A DNA stretch of 17,960 nucleotides from JAHJUB01 sp041653615 [NCBI: Candidatus Ratteibacteria bacterium] (GTDB lineage Bacteria; Ratteibacteria; UBA8468; MWAK01): the NCBI GenBank assembly GCA_041653615.1, contig JBAZEZ010000026.1, positions 1-17,960 of the forward strand. Direction: 5' to 3'. A program made the translations under genes and the position numbers. Every line of letters begins with the position of its first letter. Position 1 is the first letter of the stretch. The notes below the pieces were generated by a model, which saw nothing but the letters and a program-made list of their open reading frames with translations, did no database searches and was not told the DNA's origin. This document shows positions 6,442-12,453 of the stretch, piece by piece.

Positions 6442-7377
6442 TTAGAGCACTCCTTTGAGAACAAGGTTGATGAGGATTTGCAGTAAGGCCAGCGGCGCCA
6501 TAAATTTCCAGCAGAAATTAATCATCTGGTCTATGCGCAGGCGGGCGACGATGGTGCGAATCAGCGCCATCAACCCGACCACGAAAAGCACTTTGATAAT
6601 GAACAGGATAAAACCGATTATCGGTCCGAGGGTCAGGCCGAAGGGCAGGAAGACCGCGGCCAGCAAGGCGGCGCCGACAACCATCTCAATGTCAATCGTG
6701 AGGTGAAACAGGGCGAAGAGGCGGCCGCTGTACTCGGTAAAACTTCCGGCCACGATTTCGGTCTCCGCCTCGGGTATGTCAAAAGGCGTCTTTTCCAGCT
6801 TGCCCAGCAGGGCAAGCAGCGATACCACAAAACCGATGATGTTGAAGAACGCGTACGACGGATGTTGGCTGTAAAAGAGGGTGATGTCGGTCAGCGACCA
6901 GGTGTTGGCCAGCAGGGCCGCGGCCAGGATGCTCATGAAGAGCGGGACTTCGTAGGCAAACAATTGGGTGATGCCGCGGGCCGAACCGATTCGGGCAAAA
7001 AGAGACGTTGAATACCAGCCCCCCAGGAAGAAGGTGATGGTGGGGATGGTTAGAAGATAGAGTACCACAATCACGTCTCCGGGGAACGGATAGAGCGAAC
7101 GGGTGCTCCAGACCGGCAGATAAAAGAAGGCGGTAGTGGTGGCGGCCAGGGCGAAGATAGGCATAATCCGGAACATGCCCGGAACCGCGCATTCCGGCAC
7201 GATGTCTTCCTTGGCCAGCAATTTTATGAAATCGGCCAAGGGCTGAAACCAGGGCGGGCCGACGCGGTTCTGGAGCCGCGCGTATAGCCTCCGGTCCACG
7301 AATTCGGCGTATGTGCCGAAGACGGACAGGAAAAGGAATCCGGGGAAAATCAATAAAAGAAAGAGTGAATGTAGCAT
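6442..7377 (-). CDS. Hydrogenase membrane anchor subunit, NuoH/HycD-like
   Basis: This 311-residue protein has about eight membrane helices. NuoH-type subunits join the peripheral arm to the membrane arm and form the start of the ion path (the quinone chamber in complex I). Family signatures are clear: RLQNRVGPPWFQPLADFIKL (residues 34-53), then EKTPFDIPEAETEI (195-208) followed by VAG and EYSG, with acidic residues in the loop preserved. SARGITQLFAYEVPLFMSI is the conserved central helix. The start follows a 145-base gap filled with two repeats, and no good ribosome-binding site is visible. The 3' end is two bases from the NuoI-like start. Confidence 0.95.
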   Translation of the reverse strand: MLHSLFLLLIFPGFLFLSVFGTYAEFVDRRLYARLQNRVGPPWFQPLADFIKLLAKEDIVPECAVPGMFRIMPIFALAATTTAFFYLPVWSTRSLYPFPGDVIVVLYLLTIPTITFFLGGWYSTSLFARIGSARGITQLFAYEVPLFMSILAAALLANTWSLTDITLFYSQHPSYAFFNIIGFVVSLLALLGKLEKTPFDIPEAETEIVAGSFTEYSGRLFALFHLTIDIEMVVGAALLAAVFLPFGLTLGPIIGFILFIIKVLFVVGLMALIRTIVARLRIDQMINFCWKFMAPLALLQILINLVLKGVL

Positions 7378-7388
7378 AGTTTGTTTAG

Positions 7389-7446
7389 ATTCCCGCTTAC
7401 TATCCGCCTTCGCGCAAGGTTACGGCGGACACAAGTCCGCGGGAAT
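7389..7446. repeat. Palindromic repeat with ATTCCCGC/GCGGGAAT ends
   Basis: The outer arms ATTCCCGC (7389-7396) and GCGGGAAT (7439-7446) enclose an inner pair TCCGCC/GGCGGA (7403-7429). The downstream end reads GGGAATGACA, identical to the element that overlaps the NuoB-like start (9692-9716). Confidence 0.7.
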
Positions 7447-7458
7447 GACAATGTATTT

Positions 7459-7515
7459 TGTAGGGGATGGGGGCTATGTCCCTTCCCGCGGGCGGGGATG
7501 TAACCCCGCCCCTAC
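7459..7515. repeat. TGTAGGGG palindromic repeat, diverged copy
   Basis: The element begins TGTAGGGGATGGGGG and ends CCCCGCCCCTAC. Its right half matches the right half of the 56-bp palindrome at 9724-9779 except for a base or two, while its left half has diverged. It lies between the NuoD-like and NuoH-like genes. Confidence 0.75.
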
Positions 7516-7522
7516 CTTTGCC

Positions 7523-8737
7523 CTACATAATCTTTACTTTTGAGAAATCGATACCCAGGCGGCGGTAATGTTCGATGCCTTGCCGGCGCAGGGTTTCCCA
7601 TTCCATAAGCCGATTGTTTTTGCTTTCCGCGTCCCGGACGTTTATCATCCGGTCGGTGCAGGAGAAGCAGGGGTCGATGGCGGCGATGACAATCGGCATA
7701 TCCGCCAGGTACCGGTTTTCCAGCATCTTTTTGACCGCCTGGATATTGGCCAGGGTGGGCGCGCGCACCTTTACCCGCTCCGGTTTTTCGGTGCCGTTGG
7801 CTTTGACGTAGTGGACGTCTTCGCCGCGCGGCGCTTCGTAGCGGCTTACCGCTTCTCCGGCCGGAATCTTGCGGGGCGCTTTGATTGCTATCGGTCCGTC
7901 CGGCAGGTTTTTCAGAAGCTGGCGGACAATGCCGTAAGATTCCATCAGTTCTTTCAGGCGCACGACGGTGCGGCCGAAGACGTCGTTGTGGTTATCCGTG
8001 ATGACGTTAAAGGAAATTTCAGCGTAGGCGGCATACGGGTCGTCGCGGCGGACGTCGCGGTCCACGCCGGAAGCGCGCGCGGTGGGACCGACCGCGCCTA
8101 ATTTCACGCAATCTTCCCGGGAGAGCACGCCGACGCCGGAGAGCCGGGCGGCCAGGGTTGCCTCTCCGAGAGCAAGTTCAATGTAATATTTGGTCTGTTC
8201 TTCCAGTTTGTCGATGGCTTTCAGTACCTCCCGCGCCTGTTCCGGGGTGATGTCGCGGCGCACTCCGCCGAGGGTATTCATGCCGTAGTTGACGCGGTTT
8301 CCGGTAAGCGCGGCCAGAATGTCCATTACGATTTCACGATCGCGCCAGGTGTACATCAGGAGCGTGTCAAACCCGATTTCGTGTCCGGCGACGCCCAGCC
8401 AGAGCAGATGGCTGTGAACCCGTTCCAGTTCGCCGATGAGGGTGCGGAGATAGAGGGCACGTTTCGGCACTTCCAGACCCGCGATTTCTTCAACCGCCTG
8501 GACAAAACAGGTCGCGTGGGTGTGGGAGCAGATGCCGCAGATGCGTTCAATGAGGTAGATGTCCTGAATATAAGTTCTTTCCTCGCAGGCCTTTTCAATA
8601 CCGCGGTGGTTATAACCGAGCCGGATGTCGACTCCCATGATTTTTTCTCCGGCCAGGGCGACGCTGAAACTCTCCGGTTCTTTCAGGGCCGGATGCTGCG
8701 GTCCGATCGGAACCTTGAAAATATCCGGTTTACGCAT
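7523..8737 (-). CDS. [NiFe] hydrogenase group 4 large subunit (NuoD/HycE-like)
   Basis: This 404-residue catalytic subunit carries the Ni-Fe(CN)2CO site for reversible proton reduction. The N-terminal PIGPQHPALKEP and GYNHRGIEK segments match the NuoD/HycE family. The first nickel-binding pair is ERICGICSHTHA (Cys67, Cys70) and the second is DPCFSC (Cys357, Cys360), followed by TDR and Met364. Complex I NuoD proteins lack these cysteines, so this is a real hydrogenase. The 41 residues after Arg363 form the tail expected to be removed by a HycI-type protease, which cuts after the equivalent Arg in HycE. The NuoC part is a separate gene, unlike fused HycE. The ATG at 8737 has GGAGGTGA upstream and overlaps the NuoC-like stop by 8 bases; earlier in-frame starts are shadows of that gene. 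Confidence 0.96.
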   Translation of the reverse strand: MRKPDIFKVPIGPQHPALKEPESFSVALAGEKIMGVDIRLGYNHRGIEKACEERTYIQDIYLIERICGICSHTHATCFVQAVEEIAGLEVPKRALYLRTLIGELERVHSHLLWLGVAGHEIGFDTLLMYTWRDREIVMDILAALTGNRVNYGMNTLGGVRRDITPEQAREVLKAIDKLEEQTKYYIELALGEATLAARLSGVGVLSREDCVKLGAVGPTARASGVDRDVRRDDPYAAYAEISFNVITDNHNDVFGRTVVRLKELMESYGIVRQLLKNLPDGPIAIKAPRKIPAGEAVSRYEAPRGEDVHYVKANGTEKPERVKVRAPTLANIQAVKKMLENRYLADMPIVIAAIDPCFSCTDRMINVRDAESKNNRLMEWETLRRQGIEHYRRLGIDFSKVKIM

Positions 8738-9245
8738 TTTGGTCACCTCCGCTTTTTTCGGAAACATCCTGCTTCTCCCGGGGTTGCTCGAAAGTAACCC
8801 CTTCCTGCTTCCAGTCTTTTCGGAGCGGGTACTGGTCGTTCGGCCAATGGTCCGATAACGGATACCGGTTGCCGGGCGGCAAGCCCTCAACCTTGATTCC
8901 GAAAAGGTCCATCAGTTCCCTTTCGTAAATATCCGCGTTGGAAAAATCCGGGGTAATCGTTTTCAGGGTTGGATTGTCCCTGGGTATGCTTGTTTTAATA
9001 TTCAGGATGGCGCCTGTTTCCCGCGCCAGGTGGTAGATGACGCCGAACCGTTCCTGTTCGTCAAGGCCGGTGATGGTGAGGAGGATTGCGAACTTCAACT
9101 CTTTTACGGAGAAGTCAAAGACCTCCTTGAACTTTTCCTGACTAATTTCCAGGAATATCCGTCTCGGCCTCGGAATCCGGATTGTTTCTTCCGGGAGGTT
9201 GAACTGTTTGATTAACGACTGTTTAACGTCTTCTTCCATTTTCAT
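8730..9245 (-). CDS. Hydrogenase subunit NuoC-like (30-kDa-type)
   Basis: This 171-residue soluble subunit scaffolds the peripheral arm beside the large subunit. It carries the family signature YERELMDLFGI (residues 107-117) followed by DHWPNDQYPLRKDW (132-145), as in NuoC and the N-terminal half of HycE. The C-terminal 25 residues are polar and probably disordered. The start lies one base after the NuoB-like stop, with AAAGG as a modest ribosome-binding site; a second ATG six bases downstream is also possible. It overlaps the large-subunit start by 8 bases, suggesting translational coupling. Confidence 0.93.
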   Translation of the reverse strand: MKMEEDVKQSLIKQFNLPEETIRIPRPRRIFLEISQEKFKEVFDFSVKELKFAILLTITGLDEQERFGVIYHLARETGAILNIKTSIPRDNPTLKTITPDFSNADIYERELMDLFGIKVEGLPPGNRYPLSDHWPNDQYPLRKDWKQEGVTFEQPREKQDVSEKSGGDQNA

Positions 9246-9246
9246 T

Positions 9247-9693
9247 TTAACCTTTCAAACTGGCCAGTAATTTTACCGCCCCGTCGATGATTGCCTTGGG
9301 ACTGGCCGGGCAACCCGGAATATAAGCGGAGACCGGTATGGTGGAATTGATTCCGCCCTTCACGTTGTAACAACCGGAGAAGACGCCTCCGGAGCAGGCG
9401 CAGGAGCCGACCGCGATTACAAACTTCGGTTCCGCCATCTGCTCGTAAATCCGGATGAGCCGGTCCTCAATCTGCCGGGTTACCGGGCCGGAGCAGACCA
9501 GGATGTCCGCGTGCCTGGGCGTTCCTTTTAAGAGTACGCCGAAACGTTCCAGGTCATAGCGCGGGGTCAGCGCGGCGATAATCTCGATATCGCAGGCGTT
9601 GCAGGCGCCGGTGTTAAAATGGATAATCCAGGGCGATTTGATTCGGGCCCAGGTTACGATTTTTTTGGTCAGTCCCATAAAAGTTTTTGTCAT
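9247..9693 (-). CDS. [NiFe] hydrogenase small subunit (NuoB/HycG-like)
   Basis: This 148-residue subunit binds the proximal [4Fe-4S] cluster next to the Ni-Fe site. The four ligands are visible: Cys31 and Cys34 in GACNACDIE, Cys98 in GSCACSGG, and Cys128 in PGCPASPKAI. The CxxC spacing at the first pair is hydrogenase-like, not the tandem CC of complex I NuoB. The start is doubtful. The ATG at 9693 lies inside a palindromic repeat (ATTCCCGA/TCGGGAAT at 9692-9716), so the first residues MTK derive from it. A second in-frame ATG at 9678 gives MGLTKK and may be the ancestral start. Neither has a clear ribosome-binding site. The gene is followed directly by the NuoC-like gene. Confidence 0.94.
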   Translation of the reverse strand: MTKTFMGLTKKIVTWARIKSPWIIHFNTGACNACDIEIIAALTPRYDLERFGVLLKGTPRHADILVCSGPVTRQIEDRLIRIYEQMAEPKFVIAVGSCACSGGVFSGCYNVKGGINSTIPVSAYIPGCPASPKAIIDGAVKLLASLKG

Positions 9694-9716
9694 TCCCGAA
9701 TGTTTAAATCGGGAAT
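9692..9716. repeat. Short palindrome overlapping the NuoB-like start codon
   Basis: ATTCCCGA (9692-9699) pairs with TCGGGAAT (9709-9716). On the coding strand the inner edge reads GGGAATGACA, the same end sequence as the repeat at 7389-7446, and it contains the annotated ATG. Confidence 0.7.
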
Positions 9717-9723
9717 CTGTTTT

Positions 9724-9779
9724 TGTAGGGGAGGGGTTACATCCCCGCCCGCGGGCGGGGATGTAACCCCTCCCCTACA
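9724..9779. repeat. Perfect 56-bp palindrome (TGTAGGGG family)
   Basis: Two 28-base arms, starting TGTAGGGGAGGGGTTACATC, are exact inverse complements with no spacer. It lies in the 94-base gap between the NuoA-like and NuoB-like genes. In RNA it would form a very stable hairpin. No U-run follows, so it is more likely to affect mRNA stability than to terminate. Confidence 0.85.
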
Positions 9780-9787
9780 TACCAGCT

Positions 9788-10129
9788 TTACTTTCTAATC
9801 AAAATAAATAGTCCGACGATGGCCCCGCCGATGTAGATGAAGGCGACCGAGAAGGCGGAAATTGTCTCCTTGGGAACGGTCGTCATCATCAGGGCCGCGA
9901 CGTGCGCCAGGGTGAAAAAGAAAGCGAACGGAAAGAACTGGCTGTAGTCCGGGTGTGCCGTGTTGTTATAGTTGCTTTCACCGCAGGCGTATGCTTTTCC
10001 TTCGCCGGCCGTGTGCTTTGCCGGGCGGAAGGAAAGCCGGGAAAGCAGCCGGGAAAGCAGCCAGAACATCGCCAGCAGGATGAGGAAAGCAAACGGCGGC
10101 GCCAGAAGAATATGGTTTGAGGTTATCAT
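9788..10129 (-). CDS. Hydrogenase membrane subunit, NuoA-like
   Basis: This 113-residue protein has three predicted membrane helices (about residues 6-30, 63-85 and 90-110). The loop after the first helix contains KAYACGESNYNN, matching the YECG-type signature of NuoA. In complex I NuoA the second helix carries a conserved acidic FDxE motif; here the corresponding stretch reads FFPFAFFFTLAHVAALMM and lacks both acids. NuoA-like subunits are absent from classic FHL and Ech complexes, so their presence indicates a complex I-like membrane arm. The start is one base after the NuoK-like stop. The basic first loop (LLSRLLSRLSFRPAKH) fits a cytoplasmic location. Confidence 0.85.
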   Translation of the reverse strand: MITSNHILLAPPFAFLILLAMFWLLSRLLSRLSFRPAKHTAGEGKAYACGESNYNNTAHPDYSQFFPFAFFFTLAHVAALMMTTVPKETISAFSVAFIYIGGAIVGLFILIRK

Positions 10130-10130
10130 T

Positions 10131-10451
10131 TTAACCTTTCGAATTCCGTAATTTTCTGATGTCCAGCGAATCGTTATGCTGGTGCAGCCCCAGAACCACC
10201 CCGACCGCGACCGCGATTACCACCACCTCGATTACGATTAAGGTGATTACCAGGGCCTGGGCCAGCGCCGTATGGCCGGTGACGTACCCGGCCACGATTA
10301 TCAGGAGCGTTACCGCCTTGATTAAAATCTCGATGCCGATGAGCGCCCGGATTAAATTATAGGTCACCAGGATACAATAAATACCGATGACGGCCAGCAA
10401 TATGACAAAAGGCCCGAACGACCAGAATAATTGCAGGGCTTGGCTATTCAT
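10131..10451 (-). CDS. Hydrogenase membrane subunit, NuoK/MrpC-like
   Basis: This 106-residue protein has three membrane helices and is a predicted part of the ion-conducting arm next to the NuoJ-like subunit. Two acidic residues expected in NuoK helices are present: Glu41 in IGIEILIKAV and Glu75 in VITLIVIEVVV. The phrase QALVITLIVI is more like Mrp/Mbh C-type subunits, so the protein mixes both patterns. The ATG at 10451 (MNSQALQ) was chosen; its ATGAATAG overlaps the end of the NuoJ-like gene by 8 bases, and a longer reading would only extend into that gene. The C-terminus is hydrophilic (HQHNDSLDIRKLRNSKG). Confidence 0.9.
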   Translation of the reverse strand: MNSQALQLFWSFGPFVILLAVIGIYCILVTYNLIRALIGIEILIKAVTLLIIVAGYVTGHTALAQALVITLIVIEVVVIAVAVGVVLGLHQHNDSLDIRKLRNSKG

Positions 10452-10935
10452 CTTTGGACTTCTCCTTGAAGAAAATAACCACCGCGAAAACACCGGTCAG
10501 CAGGACAAGCACCTGGCCGATTAAATCAAGCGGCCGCTGGTTCCAGAGCACGTTCCTGACGTCTTCGCCGGTTTCCGGAGTCGGCAGCGGTGCCCCCGGT
10601 TTCAGGTTTAATATTACCAGGGCAAGGGCCACCAGTATTATGATGAGCGGTAGAAACTTGAACCGGCCCAGCCGGTCCCTGGTGTGCTGCGCGACTTCCT
10701 GACGGCTCTGCGGTTGGGTCATCGTCGTAACGCTGATGAATACGACCGAAATCAGGCCGGCGCAGACCGACAGCTCAAAGACGGCGGCCAGCGGCGAATT
10801 GAGCCGGAACATAACAATGGTTAATATCGCGCTGGTCAACGCCAGTCCGATGGCGGCAAAGAGCAGGCTGTTGCTCATCACCGTCCATAAGGCGGCCAGC
10901 GTCAGGAGAATTAAAATTATGATGTCTATCGGCAT
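10444..10935 (-). CDS. Hydrogenase membrane subunit, NuoJ-like (MbhD/MbhE-like fusion pattern)
   Basis: This 163-residue protein has about five membrane helices. Residues 1-70 resemble the DUF4040/MbhD-type helices, with the buried acid in AAVFELSVCAGLISVVF. The C-terminal part (DVRNVLWNQRPLDLIGQVLVLLTGVFAVVIFF) resembles MbhE/Mrp-type sequences. Together the two parts occupy the place of NuoJ in complex I. The gene comes after a repeat-filled gap of 85 bases and overlaps the NuoK-like start by 8 bases. No strong ribosome-binding site precedes the ATG at 10935. The assignment to a NuoJ role is from position and helix pattern; sequence similarity to NuoJ proper is weak. Confidence 0.8.
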   Translation of the reverse strand: MPIDIIILILLTLAALWTVMSNSLLFAAIGLALTSAILTIVMFRLNSPLAAVFELSVCAGLISVVFISVTTMTQPQSRQEVAQHTRDRLGRFKFLPLIIILVALALVILNLKPGAPLPTPETGEDVRNVLWNQRPLDLIGQVLVLLTGVFAVVIFFKEKSKDE

Positions 10936-10951
10936 ATATTTATATTGTAGT

Positions 10952-10969
10952 CGCCAAGCTTGCTTGGCG
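10952..10969. repeat. Short palindrome CGCCAAGC/GCTTGGCG
   Basis: An 8-bp perfect stem with a two-base centre, just upstream of the NuoJ-like start and next to the TGTAGGGG element at 10981. Confidence 0.6.
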
Positions 10970-10980
10970 TTGTTGTTTTG

Positions 10981-11012
10981 TGTAGGGGAGGGGATGTAAC
11001 CCCGCCCCTACA
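10981..11012. repeat. TGTAGGGG palindromic repeat, short copy
   Basis: The arms TGTAGGGGAGGGG and CCCCGCCCCTACA pair at 12 of 13 positions around ATGTAA. It is a shortened form of the 56-bp palindrome at 9724-9779, lying between the NuoN-like and NuoJ-like genes. Confidence 0.8.
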
Positions 11013-11020
11013 TTTAAAAG

Positions 11021-12442
11021 TTACCTAAAAAACGACGTAATAAACGTATCGTGCACAAACGGGAATAAGATACCGACTCCTACTGTAATCGCGGCCAGAA
11101 ACAAAGCCGGAAGCAGGAGGTTGAAGTTTGCTTCTTTAACGGATTTCAGCTCCTCTTTTATTTTACCAAAGAAGACCCGGTGCTGCATAGAAAGAAAATA
11201 GGCAAGCGTGATGGCCCCGGCCATTACCGCGACGGAGGAGTAAGCGCGGAATCCGGCCTGCCACAGCGCCACCACGATTATGGTTTTGCTCCAGAATCCG
11301 GCCAGCGGCGGTATTCCCGCGGCGGAAAGGAATCCGATTATCGAGGTTGCGCCGGTGCGCGGCATCCGCTCCGCCAGGCCGCCCAGCCGTTCCATGTTGC
11401 GCGTGCCGGTCTGGGACTCAACCGCGGCGGAATTCGCGAAGAGAAGCGATTTAAAGACGGAATGGTTAAAGAGGTGAAAGACGGCGCCGAAAATTCCCAG
11501 CGGGGTGCCGCAGCCCAGGCCGATGACGATGTAGCCTACCTGGCTGATGCTGGAATAGGCGAGCATCCGCTTGAAATCTTTTTGCCCCAGTGCCGCCAGG
11601 GCTCCGGCGACGATGGAGAGCGCTCCGATTAACAGCAGGATACTGTTTAAAGCGTAATTGGGACCGAGCACGAAACCCGCGATTCGAATCAAGGTATAGA
11701 TGCCCAGCGTTTTGGTGACGATGCCGGCCAGCAGGATGGAAACCGGCGCCGGCGCCGCGGAATAAGCATCGGGCAGCCAACCGTGAAACGGCATGGCGCC
11801 GCCCTTAATAAAGAGGCCGCAGACAAAAAGGCCCATGGCCAGCAGGGTGAGGGGATTGGCCGGCAGGCTCTTCAGGGATTGGCTGATGCCGGCAAACCCG
11901 GTTCCGCCGGAAGTCATCAGCAGCAGGGCGATCGCGCTCAACATCATCACGCTGGCCAGCGCGGAGAAGACAATGTATTTAAAGGAGGCTTCAAGCGCGT
12001 CCCGTTCCTTCTGGAGCGCGATCAGCACGAAAGAAGCAACCGCGGTAATTTCCATGAAGACGTAAAGCGAGAAGACGTCAACCGTAGTCACCACGCCGTT
12101 CATTCCGGCCAGGACCAGGAGCATGAGGTTGGTGAAGTTAAAATGCTGGTTCTCATCCTTAATCGTCTCCCGGCCGACCAGGATTGCGGTCAGTACGACT
12201 ATCCCGACGGATAAAAGCATTATCCGGCTCAAGTTATCAACGGCCAGGTTGAATCGGAAGAAGGAACCGTAAATATCCAGGGGGCTGCTCCAGAGGCCGG
12301 TGCCGAAAAAGGCGGCCAGGCAAACCTGGGAGGCAGCCAGTGTCAGGCTAAGCCAGAAGGCAAACCTCCGCATCATGGTCCGGGAGGGCAGGTTCAGGAC
12401 CATCACGCTGAATAATGGTATCAGAATTAACAGTGATGTCAT
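11021..12442 (-). CDS. Antiporter-like membrane subunit, NuoN/MrpD type
   Basis: This 473-residue protein has about 14 membrane helices and is one of three ion-pumping subunits. The key charges of the family are present: Glu131 in YVFMEITAVAS, Lys213 in LFIKGGAMPFHGWLPDAYSA, and Lys244 in AGIVTKTLGIY. YSSISQVGYIVIGLG and HLFNHSVFKSLLF are the conserved central helices. The PAPVSILLAG segment after the broken helix resembles MrpD/NuoN and not NuoL. The gene is separated from the NuoL-like gene upstream by only 11 bases, and is followed by a gap with two repeats. The ribosome-binding site is weak. Confidence 0.93.
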   Translation of the reverse strand: MTSLLILIPLFSVMVLNLPSRTMMRRFAFWLSLTLAASQVCLAAFFGTGLWSSPLDIYGSFFRFNLAVDNLSRIMLLSVGIVVLTAILVGRETIKDENQHFNFTNLMLLVLAGMNGVVTTVDVFSLYVFMEITAVASFVLIALQKERDALEASFKYIVFSALASVMMLSAIALLLMTSGGTGFAGISQSLKSLPANPLTLLAMGLFVCGLFIKGGAMPFHGWLPDAYSAAPAPVSILLAGIVTKTLGIYTLIRIAGFVLGPNYALNSILLLIGALSIVAGALAALGQKDFKRMLAYSSISQVGYIVIGLGCGTPLGIFGAVFHLFNHSVFKSLLFANSAAVESQTGTRNMERLGGLAERMPRTGATSIIGFLSAAGIPPLAGFWSKTIIVVALWQAGFRAYSSVAVMAGAITLAYFLSMQHRVFFGKIKEELKSVKEANFNLLLPALFLAAITVGVGILFPFVHDTFITSFFR

Positions 12443-12453
12443 TTTTATTTAAA

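Noticed and set aside
7523-8890. Longer version of the large subunit starting at 8890
   Set aside because: The extra 51 residues lie inside the NuoC-like gene and are not NuoD-like; the ATG at 8737 has an ideal ribosome-binding site.
6010-11012. Repeats as a CRISPR array
   Set aside because: The copies are palindromic, kilobases apart, variable in length and have no regular spacers or cas genes.
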